In this document: piece after piece, positions 32,280 through 37,604 of the stretch
How the letters are laid out: every line of letters begins with the position of its first letter
How positions within the stretch are numbered: position 1 is the first letter of the stretch
IMG/VR virus record: IMGVR_UViG_3300021185_004185
Coordinates: 1 to 37,604 of that record
DNA length: 37,604 nucleotides
Source of the DNA: a virus
Reading direction: 5' to 3' (one strand)
Program-made: the position numbers and the translations under genes
Notes under the pieces: generated by a model
Seen by the model: only the letters and a program-made list of their open reading frames with translations
Database searches by the model: none
Told to the model about the DNA's origin: nothing

Positions 32280-32738
32280 TCAGGGCCTTGGTGACAAGTT
32301 GGTGCCAAGTTCCACCCAATTTGGGTCGACTACCCACTTGTCCTTGACCCATGTATTTCCAGTCAATTCGTATAGTCTGCTCGCGAGGTGTTGCCGGGAG
32401 TGGACAGCATTAATCATCTCGATGTGATGATTTTTCTCGTTTATCAATAAGGTTGCTAAATTCCTTTTTTGATTATCCTCGTAATGGTAAATCAGAGATA
32501 CCAACACGAGTACCGCTATGGCAATCAAACTTGCCAATACTGCAATTACTCTTATTTGCCGAGAAAGCGTTTCAGTTTTCTTGGCAATGTCATGTGTTTG
32601 CAATATATCCTCTCCATTGACTTTCAGATTTTTCAGGTTCCCAGACAACACGGGAAATTCGAGGATTTGTTCTTCCCCGTCAATGTAGCTGATAGTTGAA
32701 TTTTGCATATATTTTATTTGTTTTCTATTTTTTGACAC
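32280..32738 (-). CDS. Single-pass membrane protein in the lysogeny region
   Basis: This protein has up to 152 residues. The first ATG (32738) overlaps the regulator gene upstream by 25 bases; a second ATG (32708) begins MQNSTISYIDGEEQILEFPV and is also possible. After about 60 polar residues and a charged helix (DIAKKTETLSRQIRV) comes a strong membrane segment (IAVLASLIAIAVLVLVSLIY). The remaining 60 residues (HYEDNQKRNLATLLINEKNH) lie on the other side. It ends SPRP inside the attP arm region, so integration rearranges sequence close to its 3' end. Lysogenic conversion or superinfection exclusion is a reasonable inference; I do not recognise the family. Confidence 0.6.
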   Translation of the reverse strand: MSKNRKQIKYMQNSTISYIDGEEQILEFPVLSGNLKNLKVNGEDILQTHDIAKKTETLSRQIRVIAVLASLIAIAVLVLVSLIYHYEDNQKRNLATLLINEKNHHIEMINAVHSRQHLASRLYELTGNTWVKDKWVVDPNWVELGTNLSPRP

Positions 32739-32944
32739 AAATCCCAGGCAAAGCGGTCTATTTTTAGAGCAACTTTATTGGGATTTGTTTTTTGTTTTAT
32801 TAAGGCGAGGTAGTTTTCAATTGCATTCGTTATGAACGAAGCGGAAGATTTTTCGGTCTTAGATAGCAATTGAGTCATTTCCTCATGAAGGTCGGCCCGT
32901 AACCTAAAGTTAACGCCGATTTGGGTTGGTTTTATTTTTGTCAT
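32714..32944 (-). CDS. Ribbon-helix-helix regulator (CopG/Arc-like)
   Basis: This 76-residue protein begins MTKIKPTQIGVNFRLRADLH and continues EEMTQLLSKTEKSSASFITN. The strand IGVNFRLRADLH, helix EEMTQLLSKTEK, Ser turn and second helix SFITNAIENYLALIKQK fit an Arc/CopG/MetJ-type dimeric DNA-binding fold with an extended C-terminus. It is transcribed leftward from the divergent region that holds a long palindrome, opposite the AlpA-like gene, as expected for an autoregulated switch protein. With no CI-type repressor in view it is the best candidate for lysogeny control. That is inference from position. Confidence 0.75.
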   Translation of the reverse strand: MTKIKPTQIGVNFRLRADLHEEMTQLLSKTEKSSASFITNAIENYLALIKQKTNPNKVALKIDRFAWDLCQKIENK

Positions 32945-33063
32945 ATGGTCCTTTTCTTATTGTTGAGGGCAAGATAGGGAGATGAGTTAGGGATACACAC
33001 TTTGTAACACTACACTTCATTATGTCAACATGTTTTATTTTAAAAAATTAAATTACTTATTTA

Positions 33064-33090
33064 GTTGCAACACTTGTCACAAGTGCTACA
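33064..33090. promoter_or_regulatory. Palindromic operator between divergent regulators
   Basis: TTGCAACACTTGTCACAAGTG and onward is a 27-base imperfect palindrome with a perfect core CACTTGT-C-ACAAGTG. It sits 10 bases before the AlpA-like ATG and about 120 bases from the ribbon-helix-helix start, in a gene-free gap of 155 bases, so it is a likely switch operator. Confidence 0.6.
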
Positions 33091-33099
33091 AAAGAACAC

Positions 33100-33339
33100 A
33101 TGGATAAAACAATTACTAATTCAACACTAATGAAAGGCAGTGAGGTCTTGAAAATGCTTCGACTCGGTGGTACTGCGGGGTACAGGCTTTTAAAGCACTG
33201 GGAGAAGGAGAATATTCTCAAACCCATAAGGCTACCTGCATTGAAGTCGCTTCGCTACAGACGAGATGAAGTCGAAGAGATTTGTAGCAATAAGAACCCC
33301 GTGAATTGCAATGAATTCAACATACACGAAAAAATATAA
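33100..33339 (+). CDS. AlpA/Xis-like winged-helix protein
   Basis: This 79-residue protein begins MDKTITNSTLMKGSEVLKML. It has a MerR/AlpA-type winged helix (LMKGSEVLKMLRLGGTAGYR, LLKHWEKENILKPIRLPALK, SLRYRRDEVEEICSNK), in which the RYRRDEVE turn is the usual DNA-contacting wing. Small proteins of this type in temperate phages act as excisionases or transcription activators of the early operon. It is the first rightward gene after the divergent palindrome, 12 bases before the annealing protein gene, so it could couple excision to replication. The leader lacks a Shine-Dalgarno sequence. A function as Xis is inferred. Confidence 0.7.
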   Translation: MDKTITNSTLMKGSEVLKMLRLGGTAGYRLLKHWEKENILKPIRLPALKSLRYRRDEVEEICSNKNPVNCNEFNIHEKI

Positions 33340-33351
33340 AAGAATAATAAT

Positions 33352-33990
33352 ATGGATATAAAAAAAATTGGCGAACCAACTCCGCCTAAAAGAATTGGAC
33401 AAAAACCCGGTAAAGGTGGAAATAAAATGGACTATGTTACTGCGAGATTCTGTATGGACAGACTCGACCAAAGCGTAGGTCCACAGAATTGGAAGAATGA
33501 ATATAAAGAAATTGGCGGACACCTTATTTGCGGAGTTTCCGTAAAGAGTGATGGTGAATGGGTAACTAAGTGGGATGTTGGTACCGAGTCGAATTTCGAA
33601 GCTGAGAAAGGACATTTCAGCGATGCTTTTAAAAGAGCGTGTGTTCATTGGGGCATTGGAAGAGACCTTTATAAAGAACCGACTGAAGCTTTTACGAAAC
33701 AGGGAGGGGGGACTAAGGTTAAAAAATCTGGTGGGGCAGAAAAAGTAACTGCTCCCTCCCCTGTTTCCGTAGAAACAGTAGAAACAGTAGTGGTGGATTC
33801 ATGGGAGGAAATTCAAATTCATTTCGGTAGAAATTCAGGCGTCCCTTTGGGTGACCTCAAGCCAAACCAATTAGAATGGTACCAAAGTAAATGGACTTCT
33901 AATGACCCCTCGGAAGAAGATAAAATTCTTCGCAAGGCATTAGATAAGAGTATGAAAAAAGGAGGGTCAAAGGATGGATTCGGAGCCTAA
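33352..33990 (+). CDS. Rad52-type single-strand annealing protein
   Basis: This 212-residue protein matches the Rad52/22 family of phage annealing proteins: a basic start (PPKRIGQKPGKGGNKMDYVT), the first conserved core (ARFCMDRLDQSVGPQNWKNE, with the WK turn), a beta region (GVSVKSDGEWVTKWDVGTES) and the strongly conserved EAEKGHFSDAFKRACVHWGI, then GRDLYKEP. That covers residues 26-109. The C-terminal part is low-complexity and Val/Lys-rich and may contact SSB or the nuclease. The nuclease gene follows with a 17-base overlap, and SSB lies at the right edge, giving an annealing plus nuclease recombination set typical of temperate phages. Confidence 0.85.
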   Translation: MDIKKIGEPTPPKRIGQKPGKGGNKMDYVTARFCMDRLDQSVGPQNWKNEYKEIGGHLICGVSVKSDGEWVTKWDVGTESNFEAEKGHFSDAFKRACVHWGIGRDLYKEPTEAFTKQGGGTKVKKSGGAEKVTAPSPVSVETVETVVVDSWEEIQIHFGRNSGVPLGDLKPNQLEWYQSKWTSNDPSEEDKILRKALDKSMKKGGSKDGFGA

Positions 33991-35095
33991 GGACGAACGA
34001 GAAGGGCTACCATCTGCAAGTGGCATAGAGCAAATGAAGCTATGCCCAGGTAGTTGGAACTATCAAAAGATGTTCCCCTCTAGTGGCGGAAGTGATGCGA
34101 ATGAAGGTACTATCAGACATGACCTAATTGAACAGGTCATAAGAGGTGACATAACCTTGGATTCTATTGAGGACGACCAACAACATGAATGTACTAAAAG
34201 GGCATTAATGTTACTTGAAAAAGTTGAACTTGAAGCAGGAGTTTCAAATCATTCCAACCAATGGTTGGAAAAAAGACTTTGGTTGAATCAAAATGAAGAT
34301 AAGGTTTATTCCGCTAAGTACGACCTTTTGCGGGAGTATGAGGGTGGCATATACCTTCTAGTGGACTGGAAAACTCTTTATGGTGACCATACCCCTGCCC
34401 CTGATAATATTCAGTTACTCGCGCAAGCTTTGGCAGTTTATAGAAATAGTGAAGGGATGAAGAAAATGTACTGCTCATTGGTGGAGCCGTTTCCCTCCCC
34501 TTCTTTTAGCTTAGTTGAGTATTCTACTGAAAGGTTGGAACAATTAGAAAGTCTAGTAACAACTATTGTTTCTGAGGCTAATAAGGAAACTGCGGAAAAA
34601 GTTGTCGGCTTGAAGCAGTGCAAGTTCTGCAATGGTTTAGCTCATTGCGCAGATGTTGCCGGCACAATTCAAGAAGAGGCACATTTGGGTGCTGACTATC
34701 GATTTCATCCAGATGATACTCACTTAGGGTGGGCATTAGAAATTGCCGTTCTTGCAGAAAAATGGGCAAGTGCAGTTAAGTCTAGGGCTAAGGAAGAGCT
34801 TGGTAATGGTGAAGAAGTGGAAGGTTGGAAACTTCGCTCGAGTGGAAAAGTGAAGTCAATAAGTGACGCCAACCTTTGCGCTGAGAGAATCATGGACACC
34901 AACCTACTTAAATGGGAGGACCTACTGACGACTACTAGCATTTCTATTTCTAAGCTCGTTAAGGTTTGGATGGAAAAGAGAAATGAAAGTGGTGCCACAT
35001 TGAAAAGAAAAGATGCAGTAGAAGAATTGGAACAAATCCTTGAAGGGATAATCACCGAAAAGCCGAAAGCGGAGGCGCTAGTAAGAGCGAAATGA
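33974..35095 (+). CDS. PD-(D/E)XK nuclease with likely iron-sulfur cluster
   Basis: This 373-residue protein belongs to the Cas4/AddB-like nuclease group (DUF2800-type). Visible active-site features: His49 in TIRHDLIEQ, Asp117 in SAKYDLL, Asp131-x-Lys133 in LLVDWKT and Gln147 in NIQLLAQALAVY. The Cys24 in MKLCPGSWNY with Cys216, Cys219 and Cys225 (QCKFCNGLAHC) has the spacing of a 4Fe-4S cluster that staples both ends of the domain. It probably resects DNA ends for the annealing protein upstream, whose gene it overlaps by 17 bases. The remaining 150 residues are helical. The start keeps MDSEPKDEREGLPSASG, which fits the family's first helix. Confidence 0.85.
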   Translation: MDSEPKDEREGLPSASGIEQMKLCPGSWNYQKMFPSSGGSDANEGTIRHDLIEQVIRGDITLDSIEDDQQHECTKRALMLLEKVELEAGVSNHSNQWLEKRLWLNQNEDKVYSAKYDLLREYEGGIYLLVDWKTLYGDHTPAPDNIQLLAQALAVYRNSEGMKKMYCSLVEPFPSPSFSLVEYSTERLEQLESLVTTIVSEANKETAEKVVGLKQCKFCNGLAHCADVAGTIQEEAHLGADYRFHPDDTHLGWALEIAVLAEKWASAVKSRAKEELGNGEEVEGWKLRSSGKVKSISDANLCAERIMDTNLLKWEDLLTTTSISISKLVKVWMEKRNESGATLKRKDAVEELEQILEGIITEKPKAEALVRAK

Positions 35096-35677
35096 GCGAT
35101 GGAAAAGGGAGAAATAATAAACTTCAAGATAGCAAAACGGATTCCAAGTCTAAATCAACTCCTGAGGTGGGGTCCATGGGAAAGGCTAAAGGAGAAAAAG
35201 GAGATGAACCTAGTGGTCGCCCTCGCCATCATGTCCGAATTAAAAGCTTTAGAGTCAGGCTCCTCGACGTCGACAACCTCTATGGGGGGTGTAAGCATCT
35301 CATCGATTCGCTCAGGCTCACAGGCATTATCCCTGATGATGACCCAGCGTCCATCACCCTCGAAGTCTCGCAAGAGAAAATCAAAGGGTACTCGAACGAA
35401 GTCACGGAAGTGGAGGTAAAATGTGTCTAATCGAAACAGACTCAACCTCCGAACTAGTGACGAAATCATCACTAGAATCGAGGCTTTGGCGCACCTTTCG
35501 GGTGAGTCGAAAAATAGTGTGGCAAATGTTTTACTTGCCATTCAATTGGGTGGCACCACATGTGGCACCACATTTGAAAATGATAAAGTGGGTGAGAATC
35601 ATGAGGAAAGCGAGACTACTACTATGGTTGAGCATAATTCCACTGATAATTCTGAAAAGGAAAGTGGTGCCACATTG
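34985..35677. repeat. Four GTGGYRCCAC palindromes in replication genes
   Basis: GTGGTGCCAC occurs at 34989 and 35664 within an identical 18-base block (GAAAGTGGTGCCACATTG at 34985 and 35660). Its reverse complement GTGGCACCAC occurs at 35550 and 35562 as a tandem 12-base unit. Three of the four lie in the replication initiator gene, a usual place for a phage origin. Confidence 0.5.
35099..35430 (+). CDS. RusA-type Holliday-junction resolvase, split by a -1 frame change
   Basis: Two overlapping frames share the gene. The frame starting at 35099 (MEKGEIINFKIAKRIPSLNQ, then LLRWGPWERLKEKKEMNLVV) has the N-terminal RusA pattern (P-S-x-N and a basic helix). The frame ending at 35430 carries the catalytic half: VRIKSFRVRLLDVDNLYGG, CKHLIDSLRLTGIIPDDDPA, with the DxDN, the Lys/Asp helix and the DDD motif of RusA resolvases. 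Neither frame alone is complete. Joining needs a -1 shift between about 35195 and 35235. A G-AAA-AAG run at 35194-35200 is a possible slip site; a lost base is the alternative. ATGs at 35092 (ATGA overlap with the nuclease stop) and 35099 are both possible starts. Confidence 0.7.
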
Positions 35678-36133
35678 GAACCTAAAAGCAAAAGGGTTCC
35701 CTCTCCCCCCACTCCCCCCTCTCCTTCCCAAAAAGAAAAACCCCCTAAAGGGGTCAAAAAGAAAAAAGTTTCCTCTCAGGACATTGGGGAAAACAGGAAG
35801 CCGAAGGATTTCGCCGAATGCTTGGAGTATTTCAAGCAACGACGCATTCCCAACCCTCAGCGAAAAGCTGAACAATTCTTTGCCCACTACGAAGCAAACG
35901 GTTGGAAGCAAGGACGAACCCCTCTCGCAAAATGGGGTTATGCCCTCAACAAATGGATTGGAAACAACCCCGAGTGGAGGCCTGAGAAAGAGGATGAAGT
36001 CAAAGGTGGAGAAAGCTTAGAAGCGGTACTCAAGTGGATGGAGAAGAAGCACCCCGAGTGGTTCGAAAAGCATAAAGACGCAAAAACAATTAACGAAATA
36101 GACGGATATTATTTAGATGAATTTAGAAATTAA
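35423..36133 (+). CDS. Phage replication initiator / helicase-loader-like protein
   Basis: This 236-residue protein starts at a GTG (35423), six bases after a clear GGAGG box, and overlaps the resolvase stop. It begins MSNRNRLNLRTSDEIITRIE, a ribbon- or helix-type segment, followed by a long low-complexity region (about 45-120) rich in Glu, Ser, Pro and Lys. The C-terminal part carries a signature of phage replication proteins: RKAEQFFAHYEANGWKQGR then PLAKWGYALNKWIGNN (149-182; pattern F-x-x-Y-x-x-x-G-W-x-x-G-x-x-x-x-x-W-x-x-A). Located directly before DnaB, it likely brings the helicase to the origin. The gene contains palindromic GTGGYRCCAC repeats that may be that origin. Confidence 0.75.
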   Translation: MSNRNRLNLRTSDEIITRIEALAHLSGESKNSVANVLLAIQLGGTTCGTTFENDKVGENHEESETTTMVEHNSTDNSEKESGATLEPKSKRVPSPPTPPSPSQKEKPPKGVKKKKVSSQDIGENRKPKDFAECLEYFKQRRIPNPQRKAEQFFAHYEANGWKQGRTPLAKWGYALNKWIGNNPEWRPEKEDEVKGGESLEAVLKWMEKKHPEWFEKHKDAKTINEIDGYYLDEFRN

Positions 36134-37400
36134 AAATTACGACACGGACATCGAAGCAGGGTTGCTTGGGTGCATTGGAAAAAGAACAGAAAATTGGGCA
36201 GACGCTCTCGAACGTGGATTCTCGCCAGAATGGTTTATGGATCCGCTCCATCAGCAAATTGCAAAGCAAATGCTTTCCGAGGACCAAAAAGGTAGAGAGG
36301 TGGATGATATTTCAATCGCCTTCTCCATGCCAGAAGAGGTTAGGACTGAGGTTATTGAGGCATTCGATCGGGTTGAAACAACGGCACATTTCAGCAAATT
36401 TCTCGAAGACACAGAAGGTTTGTGGCTCAAGAGGCAAGCAATTGAGGCATGTCATGGAATTATCCAAATGGCGTCCGAAAGAGGGAGCCGTGCGGTTGAT
36501 GTTGTTGAGCAAGGTGGGAGTGAATTTTCAAAGCTTTCCCTCAAGGAAAAATCCAAGCTAAAAACGGGTGCTGAAGTTGTTGACTCAGCGTGGGAAGGTA
36601 TTCTCGAACGGCAGAAAGTTGGCGGAATTAATGGAATACCGAGCGGTATTCGCTCACTTGACAAAATGACATGTGGTTGGCAAAAAAACGACCTAATCAC
36701 CCTTGCGGCACGGACATCCGTGGGTAAGACCGCATTTTCAATTGAAATGGCATTGGGGGCTTTGCGGGCAGGAAAGACGGTACAATTCTTTTCACTCGAA
36801 ATGGTCAATGAGTCAGTGATGGAAAGAATGCTCGCAAATGTCTCAGGAGTACCCGTTCGGGTCATGGTGGATAAGGTGATGACCCAAGGTCAAATTGATG
36901 CCGTTGAGAAAGCAAAAGATTTTCTTCGGAAAGCTCCACTCTACATGGAAGATGCAGGAGATATGTCAGTTGCTACAATTCGAGCGAAAGCACGGAAATT
37001 GGCAAGAACAGGTTTGGATATGGTAATTGTCGATTATTGCCAAATAGTTCGCCCCGAAGACAGAAAAGCACCAAGAGAACAGCAAGTTGCCGGAATTACA
37101 TGGGGTTTAAAAGCGTTAGCAAAAGAATTAAAAATTCCAGTCATAATGTTGTCACAAGTTAACCGGAATGCAGATCAAACAAATGCCTGCCCTCGGGTTT
37201 CCGACTTAGCAGACTCAGACCGAGTGGGAAGAGATGCCGATATCGTTCTCATGCTATGGAAAAAGGAGGGTAAAGGTGGAGATGAAAACACCTATATCGA
37301 GCTCGCCAAGCAAAGGAATGGAAGATTGGGGCCAATAGAGGTCGAATTTAAGGCATCTATACAGAAATTTATTGAGAGGACTAAACCCTCTCTTAACTAA
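36117..37400 (+). CDS. dnaB: Replicative DNA helicase, DnaB family
   Basis: This 427-residue helicase unwinds the phage replication fork. The N-terminal domain is short but recognisable (EAGLLGCIGKRTENWADALE, FSPEWFMDPLHQQIAKQML). The RecA-like domain holds Walker A ARTSVGKT at 198-205, FFSLEMVNESVMERMLANVS after it, Walker B MVIVDYCQIV near residue 300, and the typical end with VIMLSQVNRN, DSDRVGRDADIVLMLW and the final strand FIERTKPS. All motifs look intact. Length is slightly below cellular DnaB (about 470), as is common in phages. It overlaps the initiator gene by 17 bases, so the two are likely coupled. Confidence 0.93.
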   Translation: MNLEIKNYDTDIEAGLLGCIGKRTENWADALERGFSPEWFMDPLHQQIAKQMLSEDQKGREVDDISIAFSMPEEVRTEVIEAFDRVETTAHFSKFLEDTEGLWLKRQAIEACHGIIQMASERGSRAVDVVEQGGSEFSKLSLKEKSKLKTGAEVVDSAWEGILERQKVGGINGIPSGIRSLDKMTCGWQKNDLITLAARTSVGKTAFSIEMALGALRAGKTVQFFSLEMVNESVMERMLANVSGVPVRVMVDKVMTQGQIDAVEKAKDFLRKAPLYMEDAGDMSVATIRAKARKLARTGLDMVIVDYCQIVRPEDRKAPREQQVAGITWGLKALAKELKIPVIMLSQVNRNADQTNACPRVSDLADSDRVGRDADIVLMLWKKEGKGGDENTYIELAKQRNGRLGPIEVEFKASIQKFIERTKPSLN

Positions 37401-37417
37401 GAACAAACAAAAATACT

Positions 37418-37604
37418 ATGAATCTAAGTAAGTGGACAAAGATAGGTCGGTTGGTTGCTGACCCAGAGACAAAAAAGACGGAAAACGGACAGTTGACCAA
37501 GGTACGAATTGCGGTAAATCGCAAGGTTGGTGGAGAAGACCAAGCGTCTTTTTATGAACTCGAAGGATGGGATAAAGTAGCAGAACGCCTCGCAACATTG
37601 AAGA
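37418..37604 (+). CDS. ssb: Single-stranded DNA-binding protein (SSB), partial 3' end missing
   Basis: From ATG at 37418 the frame reads MNLSKWTKIGRLVADPETKK then TENGQLTKVRIAVNRK and SFYELEGWDKVAERLA before the window ends. The pattern KIGRLVADPE, the T-x-V-x-I-A-V-x-R strand and the F/Y-x-x-x-x-W-x-K-x-A-E strand are the OB-fold of bacterial-type SSB. It lies 17 bases after the helicase in the same operon, as expected for the replication set, and would bind single strands exposed by DnaB and the nuclease. A leftward frame on the other strand of this segment is a shadow. The leader is A-rich without a Shine-Dalgarno sequence. Confidence 0.88.
   Translation, partial: MNLSKWTKIGRLVADPETKKTENGQLTKVRIAVNRKVGGEDQASFYELEGWDKVAERLATLK

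Noticed and set aside
32212-32345. A complete or intron-containing tRNA-Thr
   Set aside because: The 3' anticodon stem does not pair and no matching acceptor 3' strand (AGGTGGC) follows; the GGGTCGACTACCC at 32326 looks like a T arm but has no partner.
32197-32427. A rightward 76-codon frame across attP
   Set aside because: It reads through the tRNA fragment and the antisense of the membrane gene; no start signal or family pattern.
35421-36020. 199-codon frame overlapping the replication initiator
   Set aside because: It is a Pro/Leu/Lys-rich shadow; the overlapping frame has a GGAGG box and the conserved replication-protein C-terminus.

Overview
The window is most of one arm-to-arm stretch of a temperate, short-tailed (podovirus-type) double-stranded DNA phage. 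The evidence is a linked terminase, portal, scaffold and major capsid block, a T7 gp11-like adaptor and a gp12-like nozzle protein, no sheath or tape-measure gene, and an integrase with an attachment site. Base composition is AT-rich. Many genes lack a clear Shine-Dalgarno sequence. The attachment site carries the 5' half of a bacterial tRNA-Thr (anticodon TGT). The integrase has an Asp instead of the usual first His of its HxxR box and a C-terminal end of the kind I associate with Verrucomicrobiota and Planctomycetota integrases, so a marine Verrucomicrobiota-like host is a low-confidence guess.

Layout. Positions 1-30797 form one long leftward (minus-strand) late region. In transcription order it holds two small unknown genes, TerS, a small unknown gene, TerL, an acidic protein, a helix-turn-helix protein, portal, scaffold, major capsid protein with a terminator, a small coupled set including a 57-residue membrane protein, and decoration/fibre-like proteins. 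It continues with a membrane protein that has an out-of-frame lipoprotein-like ORF inside it, the adaptor, a large fibre, the nozzle, a set of modular fibre/adhesin-like proteins, a tiny ribbon-helix-helix gene, a GNAT acetyltransferase and two internal-virion-like proteins, the last cut by the window edge. Most genes overlap as ATGA or TAATG, so they are translationally coupled. Positions 30798-32280 hold the integrase, its flanking short direct repeats, a terminator and the tRNA-Thr-derived attP core. Positions 32280-33099 hold a leftward ribbon-helix-helix regulator plus a membrane protein and a divergent operator-like region. From 33100 to the right edge, a rightward early operon encodes an AlpA/Xis-like protein, a Rad52-type annealing protein, a PD-(D/E)XK nuclease, a RusA-type resolvase split between two frames, a replication initiator, a DnaB helicase and the start of SSB.

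The most notable features are: a 20-bp palindrome (consensus TGACCTAATATATTAGGTCA) found five times, each directly upstream of a late minus-strand gene, twice placed so that the transcript would be almost leaderless; the RusA gene split by a -1 frame change; an attP whose bacterial homology covers the 5' rather than the 3' half of a tRNA gene; a cluster of GTGGYRCCAC palindromes in the replication genes that may mark the origin; and two small genes (45 and 57 codons) linked to their neighbours by stop/start overlaps. No CI/Cro-type repressor, phage RNA polymerase or endolysin was recognised here.
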